In this document: in pieces, positions 43,763-55,668 of the stretch | Position numbering within the stretch: position 1 is the first letter of the stretch | Layout: each line of letters starts with the position of its first letter | Notes under the pieces: model-generated | What the model saw: the letters and a program-made list of their open reading frames with translations, nothing else | What the model was told of the DNA's origin: nothing | Databases searched by the model: none | From: Nemophila menziesii | Lineage: Eukaryota > Streptophyta > Magnoliopsida > Boraginales > Hydrophyllaceae | Reading direction: 5' to 3' | Assembly (NCBI GenBank): GCA_029959085.1 | Contig: JARWIR010000015.1 | Span: 8,555,017 to 8,619,016, forward strand | Length of the DNA stretch: 64,000 nt | Made by a program: the position numbers and the translations under genes

Positions 43763-44765
43763 CACATCAGTCATCTGTCATAAACCACAAAAGAAAGCAG
43801 AAATTTAACTACTATGCTCGAGTTGTATTAGAGATTAAATTTCAAATTGTAAATACAATATATCATTTTTTTAAGTTTTAGCAATATACATGCGAAATCA
43901 GATAGTTTCAGCTCATAATAAGATGATTAACCACAAATAGATTAGATTAGGAAAACACAACCTGCATGTTCTCTGATTACTAACAAACTTATTATTTAGG
44001 AATTTACCACCTTGTATGGTCAAAAGATTATATTACTTACCAGATTGTTTTCAACTTTATTCTTGTATCTCTCGAATGCATCAACAGATTATAATACTTA
44101 GGCCTCTTTACTTGTATAATAACTAACTTATGCAGAATCATTTTGATACTTTATACTTATCCTAAGCAGTTTCACTGAAAAATAATTAAGAGTCTACATA
44201 ATAAAACTAACAATTTACCTTTAGTTCAGGCGTAGACTTGTTCAGTAGCTTCAAAGGTTCCAACTTGGCATTTAAAAAGCGCTTAGTCAACACTCGTTTA
44301 ATCTGCATATAAAAATAAAGTCGAGTACTGAAATAAAATAATAAACACGATGTAATACACATGATTAAAGTGAAGTAGAATGAGGCAGGCAATGAGTTGT
44401 TACAAAAAGTATTCCTCATAAAGTATTTGTTATTGAAAAGTTAATCTCATGACTAATGCCTGAGTTATACGAAAGACATATACACCTTATGTATCATACA
44501 ACAGAAAATATACATGTGTTACACATTAATATTGCATATATGCCCCTCCGGTATTGTTATTTTTAGGAATAATATGGAGATATATCTTCTACTGTTAAAA
44601 AAACCCATGCATATCACAAGGAAGAGTGGTGCAACTTATCCAAGAGATAAACCATAACAGAATGAGGTGTAGAGATGTTTAATGTTTGTTTTTATTAGGT
44701 AGTTTTTTAAACTTATGGGGTGTGTAGAGGTTTTTTTACTTTTGTGCCAATTTTACCCCTCAATC
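43763..44765. repeat. Segmental duplication D2, copy 2
   Basis: Paralogous to 7277-8245. Similarity ends at 'caatcata' (44768), exactly where the CACTA terminus begins. Confidence 0.75.
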
Positions 44766-44779
44766 ATACACTACTACAC

Positions 44780-45110
44780 ACGACATCTTTCGTGAAGACA
44801 GCAATCATCGCGAAAGATGCAGAAAGTTCTCGCAAAAGATCAAAAATGTCTTTAGTGAGAAACAGTTGTCGCGAAAGGTTTCTTGCTAAAGTTTCATTGC
44901 GAATTCCATCCTGTCGCGACGACTTTTGGTTGTTATCGCGTGTGGCCAGACCCTTTTGCGACGACTTGAAGTTGTCGTTAAAAGTATGTCTTTTTCGACA
45001 CAAGAAGTCTTCGTAAAAGGTAGGTCAATTTCGACAACAATTCTATCGCGAGTAAGGGGATTCTTTTTTAGCGAGAACCCCTTTTGCGACGAAATGTTCC
45101 TCGCTAGATT
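44780..45110. repeat. CACTA subterminal repeat region
   Basis: Many short direct and inverted repeats (tcgcgaaag, ttttgcgacgac, tagcgagaa, ctcgctag) in an unusually CpG-rich patch. In En/Spm elements such subterminal motifs bind the TNP1/TNPA protein. Overlapping ORFs on both strands here are products of the repeats. Confidence 0.75.
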
Positions 45111-45479
45111 CAATTTAAAATTTAATTTCTTTTTGTTTTTTTGTTTTGTTCTTTTATTTGTTTTTCTGTAATATAAACTAAATAAATAAAAGACTAAATT
45201 TCAAGAAACCCGATAATATATAGAAAACCGAGAATAAAATCAAACCCGGACCATCTCTGTCAAACATAATCATCCAAAATCATCCAAAAAACATACAAAC
45301 CACCGACCAAAAGTCATAGTCGAAATACAATAGGCGAATATAGTCATAAAAAGTCAAAAAAGAGATAAAAACACGTAAAACTAAGTTAAATATAAATCAT
45401 CATCTTAATCAGAAGGCGGGCTTGATGAGGATTAGCAGAAGATGTCAGAGCGGCTGAAGTAGTGTGTCAAGGAGGATCA

Positions 45480-47148
45480 GAAACAGATGGCGAGGCTCGA
45501 GGAGCCGTGTCTCGAGGGGGAGATGGGGGATCAAGCTGCTCATATCCATATTACCTCCTGCACCGATTAAGTGTCTGGATGGCGGCAGTCATCTGTTTTT
45601 GGATCGCATCCCTAGTGGGGCGGGTACTCGCTGTAGAGGTAGATGATCGAGAGGTGTTATCTTGCATAGCTTCCTTGTCGATAGAGACACGGAACTCATT
45701 CAGCGACCGCACTATCCACTGATAGTCCCTCAATATCTTAACGCTAACTGGATCGGAAGAATTTGAATTCGCCCTCCTCTTCTGTATCTGGTGTCCAACT
45801 CCCGGGACCCAGTTGCGGGTCCCGCCTCCTAATCCTGTACTCGCCGCCTCCACCACAGCCTAAACCTGCTCTTGCTCTGATAAGGTGGGGGTAGATGAAG
45901 AATCTCTCTGAGACTGGGATTCCCGCACTCGGGTTCCCAGAATGGACCTCAACGCATCCTGTAAAGTAAAGAAAATGTTAAAAAATTATTTTGGAGTAAA
46001 AAAGTTTAAGTTTCATAAAACTAAAATTTGATCGCTCTTAGTCTCTGCTCCGCCACCCATTTTTATTCTTGTCAAATTATATTTGGAAAAAGAATGTTCT
46101 AATAGGTGGCAGAGGCAAAATCTCATTCTACGGTGGCTCAGATCCCTACCCCTCTGTCCAACGACAGACCTTACCACTACTCCCCTCCCCCTGATTCAAT
46201 CAATTAGTCAATTTGTTAAACAAACAAATAAGATGATACAAATTACTGAAATAAAGATAGTAACTCTTCAGTTATCAATGAAAATCTCGACCTCGAGTGT
46301 GTCCTCAAACCTGCCCGCTCTGGTTCCTCAATAGCTCCCTATTCTCCTTATTCTTTTTAGCTTGGTTCTGGTTTAAAAAAATATAAACAAATGAAAACAA
46401 GTTAGTCAACACAAAGAACATTTTATATAACATTTTAAATTAAAATAATGTACCTGGGCTTCCAATGAATCCCACATCTCTAAAGTCTTCTCCCAGTTCT
46501 TGGAGTCTGGTCATTAGGAATTGCCCGACTTTCATAAAACTCCTTCTTCACACGGTTTTTGTGGTCGCTATATCCTATTCCGCACTTGTTGGTGATCATA
46601 CGCTTGATACTCGCCCAATCAGGGTGAGCCTCCCACTCGTCGACTAAAAAGAAGTCCCGCTCACCATTAAAATAAATAAAATATAAGTGTATAGTTAGTT
46701 CAAGAATTAAAAAAATAAAGTTTAAGTTAATTACCCTTAGGCGCCGCATTATGAACTCCTGATCATCGGCGGGGACGTCACTCCAGTGTTTGTAATAGAG
46801 GGGATTCTTCTCTCGAACGGTCAGGTTTATCACCTGAGTCACGTGGTGGGAATAGCGACCAACAGGGTTCCAGGTCCCGTCTATTGTGGAGAACTCCACG
46901 GGAAGTCGTCATCCATGTGTGTCCCTCGACTTAGTGACTGAGGCGAGAGTAGTCTTCCCCCTTTTGTTTCTCGTGGTGGTATTATTTCCTGTTTTACTTT
47001 ACGAATAAATTTGCAATTTTTGTAATTAAAGCTTAAATAAAAATAATACCTGCTCTATTTCACCCCGAGATAGGAATATCCGGATTCCTAGGGGGGTCTT
47101 AACCATTACCATCTCCATCATGACACCGTGCTACCTCAGCCATCTGTA
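45480..47148 (-). pseudogene. CACTA TNP1-like / Transposase_24 gene, degenerate
   Basis: Minus strand. A first exon at about 47148-47050 starts MAEVARCHDGDGNG with an in-frame stop soon after. The next exon (about 46990-46480) contains RNKRGKTTLASVTKSRDTHG, then VEFSTIDGTWNPVGR, NPLYYKHWSDVPADDQEFIM and, after an AT-rich intron-like insert (46674-46735), WEAHPDWASIKRMI and FYESRAIPNDQ, the Transposase_24 pattern. A KNKENRELLRNQSGQV segment lies at about 46340. The last part (45856-45551) includes KILRDYQWIVRSLNEFRVS. A TGA interrupts HG/RLPVEF near 46911. In active elements this protein binds subterminal repeats and cooperates with tnp2. Confidence 0.7.
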
Positions 47149-48478
47149 AAAAGTCTAAAATGCCCCTATACTTTTATTTTTTTTATTTTTTTAATAACTA
47201 ACCTATTTATTATTAATTAAAGGCCCCTAAACTTTTATATAATTCAAAATTTACCCCTAATTTACTTAAAAAGTCCAAAATGCCCCTATACTTTAATTTT
47301 TTTATTTTTTAATAACTAAACTGTTTATTATTAATTAAAGGCCCCTAAACTTTTATGTAATTTCAAATTTACCCCTAAATTACTTAAAAAGTCCAAAATG
47401 CCCCTATACTTTAATTTTTTAATTCTCTAATAACTAAACTATTTATTATTAATTAAAGGCCCCTAAACTTTTATATAATTCCAAATTTACCCCTAATTTT
47501 TTTAAAAAGTCTAGCATGCCCCTATACTTTTATTTTTTTTTAAATCGGAATTATCTAAAGTTACGTAAAGGCCCCTAAACTTTAATATAATTCCAAATTT
47601 ACCCTAACTATTTAAAAAAGTCTAAAATGCCCATATACCTTTTTTTTTTTAAATCTAAATTATCTAAAGTTACGTAAAGGCCCCTAAACTTTTATATAAT
47701 ATCAAATTTACCCTAATTTTTTTAAAAAGTCTAAAATGCCCCTATACTTTTTTTTAATCTAAATTATATAAAGATACGTAAAGGCCCCTAAACTTTTATG
47801 TAATTTCAAATTTACCCCTAAATTACTTAAAAAGTCCAAAATGCCCCTATACTTTAATTTTTTAATTTTCTAATAACTAAACTATTTATTATTAATTAAA
47901 GGCCCCTAAACTTTTATATAATTCCAAATTTACCCCAAATTTTTTTTAAAAGTCTAGCATGCCCCTATACTTTTATTTTTTTTTAAATCTGAATTATCTA
48001 AAGTTACGTAAAGGCCCCTAAACTAAAATATAATTCCAAATTTACCCTAACTTTTTAAAAAAGTCTAAAATGCCCATATGCCTTTTTTTTTAAATGTAAA
48101 TTATCTAAAGTTACGTAAAGGCCCCTAAACTTTTATATAATATCAAATTTACCCTAATTTTTTTAAAAAGTCTAAAATGCCCCTATACTTTTTTTTAATC
48201 TAAATTATATAAAGATACGTAAAGGCCCCTAAACTTTTATGTAATTCCAAATTTACCCCTATTTTTTTTAAAAGTCCAAAAGCCCTTATACTTTAATTTT
48301 TATTTTATTTTTTTTTAAATCTAAATTATCTAAAATTACGTAAAGGCCCCTAAACTTGTATATAATTCCAAATTTACCCCTAAATTTTTAAAAACTCCAA
48401 AATTCCCCTAAACTTTTGTATAAGGTCAAATTTACCCCTAAAGTACTTAAATAGTCTAAAATGCCCCGAAATTCCAAT
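47140..48478. repeat. Tandem array of about 112-bp monomers with higher-order structure
   Basis: About 12 monomers, each with 'aaaaatgcccctatacttt', a spacer, then 'aaaggcccctaaactttta' and 'ccaaatttacccc'. Monomer type I has 'aataactaaactatttatta' in the spacer; types II, II' and II'' have '(a)ttatctaaagttacgtaaa' variants. From 47386 the order I, II (tagcatgcc), II' (cccatat), II'' (agatacg) occurs twice, with a period of about 442 bp (diagnostic sites 47513/47954, about 47631/48074 and 47771/48212). It lies 5' of the TNP1-like gene inside the CACTA element. Confidence 0.85.
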
Positions 48479-49030
48479 AATTCCAATAATTTCATAAATT
48501 CACAAACAAAACAAAAATTCCTCAAATTCCTAGCAACTCTAGTTAAATTACAAAAATTTCCAAAAATTATTGTCGTACACTTTCAATGTTTTTTGCCTAA
48601 AGTAGTTGTTTTCACCTATCTAATGAACTCAATAATCATCTAAAATCAACACATTTTTATTCAGAATCTAAGAACTACACCATATATGGAAGTATTTTAA
48701 TTTTTCAAAAAACAAAAGAAAAATTGAAAGAGAATTAAATTGTGGATAACATACCTTTATTTCCTAGAAATTGGGTGTAAGAGGTGGTGTATAATTTCTA
48801 CAAAGTATTCACAATACCAGAAGCATCTATTATTTTTTGAAAACTGAAACAAAAATTGAATGAAAAATAATTAGAAAAACTAGATGATTCTTACCTTTTA
48901 AATATTATTGAAGGTGTTTTTGATGCTCTTCAATAATCAACAATGGATTGGTGGTGTTTTTTTGCCGGAAAATGGGAAGGTTTAATTGAGGTATTTTAAT
49001 GGAGTGATGTGGGAGTGGGGAAGAAATGGG
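48479..49030. other. CACTA-internal spacer
   Basis: AT-rich; no coding region recognised. 48890-49020 could be the 5' leader of the TNP1-like gene read on the minus strand. Confidence 0.3.
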
Positions 49031-49039
49031 TTTCGGGTT

Positions 49040-49212
49040 TTTGTATATATCTGGAAGGGCTTTAGCGAGGACAAGTTTCTCGCTAAACCCCTATATCGCC
49101 GCGAAAGAGGTGGTCAATAATATGGGCGGGAATAAGAACCGCCTGAAACGTGTCAAAAATTTGGCAAAATTGTGTTTAGCGAGAAAAAATTTCTCGCTAA
49201 AGATATTACACA
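49040..49212. repeat. Internal block of subterminal-type palindromes
   Basis: Contains TTTAGCGAGGAC...GTTTCTCGCTAAA (about 49061-49088), 'tatcgccgcgaaagagg' (about 49103) and GTTTAGCGAGAA...TTCTCGCTAAAG (about 49174-49202). These are the same motifs as at 44780-45110. Either a promoter/TNP1-binding region in the middle of the element or the far end of a second, shorter CACTA copy. Confidence 0.6.
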
Positions 49213-49461
49213 ATTTTTTTTTTCTCAAACTTAATTTTACTTTTTGATATATATTTTATAAATACCTACTACTTTATTTGCAACTTTGGTCAAAATGAAA
49301 GTGCTAGTAAGTGTTCAATACCAATAATTAAAAATCTTAAACGCACAACTGAATATTACCTGATGAACTGTGGCGAGTTATCCAACACAAATATGATGTG
49401 TTGTTTCTAATAGGATACTAGCTTTATTATTATTACTATTGTATCTAATAATACAACAGTA

Positions 49462-50000
49462 AGGTCAACTATTAGAGTCAAATGTGGTTGTTTGGGGTAT
49501 TTGGTTAACTATTAGATTCAAATGTGGTTGGTTGGGGTATTTGGTCAACTATTAGAGTCAAATGTCGTTGTTTGAGATATTTGGTCAACTATTAGAGTCA
49601 AATGTGGTTGTTTGGGATAATTGGTCATCTATTAGAGTCAAATGTGGTTGTTTGGGGTATTTGGTCAACTATTAGATTCAAGTGTGGTTGTTTGGGGTAT
49701 TTGGTCAATTATTAGAGTCAAATGTGGTTGTTTGGGGTATTTGGTCAACTATTAGAGACAAATGTGGTTGTTTGGGATTTTTAGTCAACTATTAGAGTCA
49801 AATGTGGTTATTTGGGGTATTTGGTCAACTATTAGAGTCAAATAAGGTTGTCTGGGGTATTTGGTCAACTATTAGTGTCAAATGTGGTTGTTGGGATATT
49901 TGGTGAACTATTAGAGTCAAATGTGGTTGTTTGGGATATTTGGTCAACTATTAAAGTCAAATGTGGTTGTTTGGGGTATTTGGTAAACTATTAGAGTCAA
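49462..50000. repeat. Tandem array of a 40-bp unit, about 13 copies
   Basis: The unit consists of 'ggtcaactattagagtcaaa' followed by 'tgtggttgtttggggtattt', with few substitutions and occasional single-base indels. It lies between the palindrome block and the 3' end of tnp2. Non-coding. Confidence 0.95.
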
Positions 50001-50079
50001 AACAAGATCAGAACTTGAGTATTACACTTTTATCGTTTGAGTTCATAATAATATTTTATACAAAACAACTAATTAGACT

Positions 50080-53000
50080 CATCCCCTTCATCAACTATTA
50101 CGGGTTCATCGCCACTATCAATATAAATAATATCATCGTCAGTCTCGTACTCGCCTAGTGTGTCATCATATTCATCATCATCATCATTGACGGGAATATC
50201 TGGTTCCGATACAAGGTTTAAAATCAAAAGATCGATCTATATCCCTTGTCACGTACTCAACTCAATCAACAGGTATTCCGAATCCAAAGTCGTAGCAGCC
50301 AACAGAATGTCGATCGGATCTAGACCATTGGAAATTGACTCGGAACCAAATAATTCCGGACTCCATCCGTGACGAGCGTTCACTTCCCAAAAACTTTCCA
50401 CCCCTTAGCTTAAATTTGATCAATGTAGAAGACCTTTTTTGCTTGACTTGCTAAGATGAATGGTTCCTCGGTCCACCAAAAAGAATTTGTGTTGATAATT
50501 GTTGCTCCGGGTTCTGTTTTACTAAGTGTCTTTTTTTATCCGTGTTATACCACTTACACTCAAACACCACAACAGAATAACCACCAGTGAATTCAACCTC
50601 AATAATCTTGACCAACTCACCATAAAAAGTATCTACGCCTGTGAAGGTAAAAAATATTTAAATTTAATATAAATACAAAATATTAATTGAAAGAGAATAC
50701 AAATAACCAACTTGTGATAGTACAAACTCTGTGATCTTGAGTAACTTTCTTCTCGTCCTTCTCACGCGTTACCCATGAAGACCCTGTTCACGATGCAAGA
50801 ATCATAAGTATACAAGACACTGTTCAACATACAGGACAACGAAATCAACTCTTCGGTGGCAAGGAGATTAGCTTCTCTTTTCATTGTGCCAACCTACACG
50901 AAAATTCAATGGTTAGTATGATTAAATTATTTTTATATGTTAAACTTTTATACCTATTTCATGAACCATCGACGAAAATTATCCGGTGCTTTTGCTCTCT
51001 ACCAACGGATGGAAGTGAAGACTTATGTTGCCCAAAGTAAAATAATAGTGTTTATAAAAAATAACAGTGTATTTGAAAAAATAATTTTTATTAAAGTACT
51101 TACATCATGTAGTGCTGGATCTCATTGCAGTTATGAAGGATGTACCAATCGATATGTTCCTTCACTTTGAAGTCTAATTGACAAAACTTCTTTTTCCCGA
51201 TCGGCTTGCATTGACTATTAAACACTAATATTTCTTTTCTTTTAGGAATCGTATCACCCTATCGGCCCGAATTGTTGAACTTTGTACTTTTCTCTCAAAG
51301 GTAACGAGATATGAAAGTCAAAGTTTCCTCTGCAGCGTATCCCTCTGCGATCAAACCCTCTGGTCTGGCTAGATTCTGAATATATTCTTTTAGCTTCTTC
51401 AAGTACCTCTCAAACGGGTACATCCAACGCATCTGGACAGGGCCTCCTAACCAAGCTTCCTCATACAAGTGCCTTAACCATGTGGATCATAATGTCAAAA
51501 AAAGCTGGAGGAAAGATCATCTCCAACTTGCACATAAGCTCGATTACCTTAGACTTTCCCGAAACCAATTCATTCTTACTCAAGTTCTTCTTACAAACAT
51601 TTCTAAAAACGTTACACAACCCAATGATCGGATCACTAATGAATTTGTCGTTGATCAAGCCTGGAATACTAGCCACAAGTAAATACTGTATAAGAACATG
51701 TTAGTCATGGGATTTACTACATATAATCTTCCCTGTGTCACTCTGAACGTTGTTTCGCAAGCTAGAAGCGAACCCATCTGGAAACTTTTGAACCTTCAGC
51801 CAAGTCTAAAAAATTACGTCGCATATCGGTTGTCAACGCACACTTTGCACTGTGTAGAATTGTCTTACCACGTGAATCCACTGATAATCACAAATCTGAC
51901 CTAATATTCATCGCTTGTCAATCTTTCCTCGACTTCACGTTATCTTTGTTAATTTTCCCATCTAAACCAACAACTGTACCGAGAAGAGCATCACACACAT
52001 TCTTCTCACAATGCATCACATCTATGTTATGTTTCAACAAGTTTTCCGACCAATAGGGTAAACGATAAAATATACTATTTTTCTTCCACTTTGACTCACG
52101 AGGTCCCGTTTTCTTCACTACCTTGCCGCCAAAGTCCTTGTATTTTCCAGGAAACACAATCGGCAACCCATCTAACTGCGTCTGAATAACTGTGGGACCA
52201 TGTTTACGATGAATGGTCCTATAATCATCTTTAACGTACAAAGTATCATCTTTCCAAAAGAGATGGTTCATAGGCAACCACCGTCTGTGATCAAAATACA
52301 CAACTCTTTTATTAACCCGCACAGAAGGGGTATATTCCATGCATTCGGGACAAGCTAAATACCCTTGACCCGACCATCCTGAAGTGTACAATCTAGGCGG
52401 ATAATCATTCGTCGTGGACAACAATCACACCTTTAGGACAAATTCCTCCTTCATATGTGCATTCCATGTAACTATCTCGGTACGCGACAACGTTTCCAAA
52501 TCATCAATAGCAGGACGGAGAAATACATCAATCTCATTTCCAAGGGAAGGAGGTCCAGGTATCAAAAGAGTGAGCATAAACGTAGATTCTTTCATGCATA
52601 ACCAAGGCAGAAAGTTGTAGATCGTCAATATAACCGGCCACATACTATATGAGTTGTTTTGCATAGAGAAAGGACAAAATCCATCGATCCCCACATTACG
52701 CGGTTTGCTAGCAAACTCAGGATTTTTCTCATCAAATGTTTTCCAGCTAAGACCATCAACTGGATGATGCTACACATCTTCGTCAGTACTCTTTCTGGTA
52801 TGGTGCCAAAAATATCTTTCGCGTTTGCCTCGAAGCATACATTCTCTGTAACCTATGCGCAATTGAAAAATACCGCAGCTTCTTATGCGAAACTTTCTTC
52901 CCCTTCTTCGGGTCCCACCTTGACACTCCGCAAACTTGACACTTCTCAAGATTCTCATTCTCTTTATAATACAAAACACAATCATTAAAACAAACATCGA

Positions 53001-53626
53001 TCGAAGTGTATCCCAAGCCTAAACTTTTCAACTTCCTGTTGCAATCTGCATACGACTCTGGTAAGTTATGAGGTTCAGGCAAAACACAACCCAACAATTG
53101 AAGAAGTTCATTAAACGAGGTGTTCGTCCACTTGTTTCTTCACTTTCACGTGCATCAACTTTGCAATGAAATCCAAAGAACTCATCTTCGTACAACCAGT
53201 GTACAAATCTGTCTCCATTTCCTTGAACAACACGTCGAAAGACCCACATCTATTTCCACTAACATTCGCGTCATGCATCTCGGTGTCACCGGAATACCCG
53301 CCAGTTTCAAAAGTGGGGCCCAAATCATGACTTACATTACCTATTACGTTCTCTTAGAGTGGTTTGTCATCAGGAATTACAATTACTTCACCGTGTTTCG
53401 TCCAAACATCATACGATGAATCCATACCCCATTTAAATAGATGAACTTGAACTTCGTCGATTAAAAATTTACGATTATTATAATAATGATTACATGGATA
53501 GAATATATTACCGACTCGATCCACTACTTTTCTCACAAATACAATAAACCCTAATATATCATTAATGTATTCGATCGAAACGTTATTGTTTAAATTAATC
53601 CAACTCTTGACTATTTGAGGATTCAT
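50080..53626 (-). pseudogene. CACTA tnp2 transposase, frameshifted
   Basis: Minus strand, domains in order. Transposase-associated N-terminus (53626-53354: INLNNNVSIEYINDIL, CNHYYNNRKF, WTKHGE). Tnp2 catalytic region in pieces: LYTGCTKMSSLDF and LGYTSIDVCFNDCVLYYKE with CQVCGVSRW (53097-52783), WPVILTIYNFLPWLCMKEST (52694-52425), SGWSGQGYLACPEC and LPYWSENLLKHNIDVMHCEK (52424-51918). DUF4218 (51676-51461 and onward: KLEMIFPPAFFDIMIHMV). DUF4216-like VVVFECKWYNTDKK near 50560. The frame changes at about 53100 and 52780 and again before 51676, with an in-frame stop at about 52425. The family cuts CACTA ends; this copy cannot encode a full protein. Confidence 0.9.
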
Positions 53627-54724
53627 TATCTAAATTTCAATAAACCACTATTTATTAATTCAAATAATACGATAAAAACAAATTACTAAAATGCACCTAA
53701 GTTATCACAATGTTTCACTAAGGCCCCTAATTAATTATTCAAATGACAATATAGTCCCTAAAATCATAATCTCTTCTACAAATGCCACTACAAGTCCCAA
53801 ATAATTCACAAAGATATCTAAATTAATTTACCATTACTATTACAACACCTAACATTACAATAACTCAAAAATCAAATTACAATAATAACAAAAAATTAAA
53901 AAAAAAAATTTATATAACAAAAAATTAACAATATATTACATACAAAACACTCAACACTATTAATAGAACCTAAATCATACAAAATATAACCACATTTATA
54001 CAAATTAAACAAGAGGCAATTACCAATAGCATCCTAGTAGGTGTTGATATTGACCTTAAACGTCATGTCTAATGTTAAAAACATAATTAGACAATAATAC
54101 CCTTCACTAAATATTCTCACCAAACTACATTTTCCCACCAAAAAATTCCGGCCAACTTTTCCGGCCAAACTTTTTCCGGCCAATTTTTTTCCACCAAAAT
54201 TTTCCGGCCAATTTTTTTCACTCTAAAATTTTCTGGCCAATTTTATTTGGGGTTTTATGTTGTTTGGTGGGATTTTCCCCACCAAATTTTTTCGGTCAAT
54301 TTTTTCTGAATTTATGTTTGGAGTTTATGTTGTTTTGAGAGAATAATAGTTTAAAGTATGAATGAGAAAGGTAAGGTGAATTGTGTAGATTGAAATGAGT
54401 GGATGTACTTGATCATTTTTAAATTGTAAAACATGCAAAGAAATTAATAAACTTGAACTAACATTCCATAACCACCACTACTTTGCCTTCCTTCCTTCCA
54501 ATTCGGATTTGCTACAATTTAAAAATAAAAGAGGATTAAAAATATGAGCTTCAGTAGCACTATAGGTTAAGTAGAGCAAATTTTGAATAGTAATAAGCAT
54601 TATGGAAGGCTTCAAAGTCATATGGATATAAAGCTTGAAAACAAGAATTTTTATATAATGAGAGACTTTCAGGCAGAAGTTCACACAATTTAAATAAAAT
54701 TGCATAAAGGTCCTTGTAAAAGAT
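53627..54724. other. 5' flank of tnp2; 'ttccggccaa' repeats
   Basis: AT-rich. 54140-54250 holds about six copies of '(t)tttccggccaa(t/c)ttttt', and 54115-54300 also has CCCACCAAA and TTTGGTGGGA motifs. Could be the CACTA promoter/subterminal zone or part of another element. The terminal GTAGTG was not found. The short ORF at 54478-54705 is unsupported. Confidence 0.4.
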
Positions 54725-55114
54725 TTAACAACAAGAAAAGTAACAGCTCTTAATAAAATGTAGATAATAGAAGCAAATCACGGCTTCAAAAGCCACACTA
54801 TAGAGCAGACCTGGAACCCAACAACACGACCCGCGAAAACCCGACTTACGAAAGCCCGAATACCACGAAGAAAGCCCACGAATTCTCGAACAGATACCAG
54901 AATAAAAGCCGCGACTTCTCGAACAATAACACGCATTAATACCTCGAAGTCTCGAACGAGTACTCGAACAATAGCCCGAATAGCTTGACTTACGAAAACC
55001 CGAATAACCCGACTTGCTAAAGCCCGAATAACGAAAATCCGAATTAAAAAAGCCCGTATATCCCATCTTGCAAAAGCCCGAAAGAGTCAGCTTGCGAGAG
55101 TCCGAAAAGAACAT
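54725..55114 (-). repeat. Degenerate 'cccgaata' short-repeat tract with an SGF-rich ORF
   Basis: On the plus strand 54830-55100 repeats motifs such as 'cgaaagcccgaata', 'cttacgaaaacccgaat' and 'ttctcgaac' about every 15-24 bp. On the minus strand they leave a 129-codon open frame with repeated YSGFRKS/GYSGF units and many Cys. The frame is probably a by-product of a repeat whose period is near a multiple of three, not an established protein. A CACTA-like subterminal region is another possibility. Confidence 0.45.
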
Positions 55115-55668
55115 AGCTAAGTCTAGAGAATCAGGACCAGAAAAGTGTTTGACTTAAAATAAATTTTATATCAGCAACATGACCCCAATTAATGCGAACA
55201 GCTCCACGAGAAATCATAAACAATAGAGGCCATCTGACCATTAAATAAAACGCATCATCGTAGTCAAAATACGGAATTTCCAAGGAATCAAAATATTGCA
55301 ATTTAGTCCTTGCATTAGAAATCCCATAAGCAACATCATATAAGGATATCAACAGTAGCACCTTAATAGAGTCCAACTTAGACCAAATATTCACATGACA
55401 CCACCCCAATTACCCTATTTACAAGCATCCCATATGTTAAATGGAAATAACCAAAAAATAATAAGTTAAAAGAGCAATAATAGGACATTACTTACTATCT
55501 TCTAGAACTTCCTGCAACTCCAATTGGACTATAAGAGAAGAATAAGAGTGAAATGAATATGTTATTACTATATGGTTTGTTTAACATGAAGTAGAAATAA
55601 ATAGACCTGCCTTCCATGGCGATTGTTGGTGGTCCTTTGTGTGTTCTAAAATAAATGAAAATGTAATC
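55115..55668. other. Unassigned sequence
   Basis: A 92-codon minus-strand ORF (55131-55409) has ordinary composition but no recognised domain. Nothing else supported. Confidence 0.25.

Larger units (their letters stand above)
40938..43781. repeat. Segmental duplication D3, copy 2
   Basis: Paralogous to 20321-23072 and joined at its left to NLR fragment C. At its right the sequence runs on without a break into D2 copy 2 (43763 onward). Confidence 0.8.
44769..53900 (-). mobile_element. Decayed CACTA (En/Spm) transposon
   Basis: The terminus at 44769 reads CACTACTACACACGAC, preceded by ATA, a plausible half of a 3-bp TSD. A subterminal block (44780-45110) is rich in 'tcgcgaaag', 'ttgcgacga' and 'tagcgaga' motifs. 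Two minus-strand genes are recognisable: a Transposase_24/TNP1-like gene (45480-47148) and tnp2 (50080-53626). Two tandem arrays lie between them. The far terminus (expected GTAGTG) was not found; the end coordinate given is only a lower estimate from the tnp2 5' end. Both genes are broken, so the element is inactive. Confidence 0.8.

Noticed and set aside
44720..45171. Several overlapping 75-98-codon ORFs on both strands
   Set aside because: They lie in the CACTA subterminal repeats; GC-richer repeat DNA leaves long frames on both strands without any domain.
45462..45722. Plus-strand 86-codon ORF
   Set aside because: Shadow of the minus-strand end of the TNP1-like gene.
49462..50000. CRISPR-like array of 40-bp repeats
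   Set aside because: Units are directly contiguous with no unique spacers, and the context is a plant CACTA transposon.
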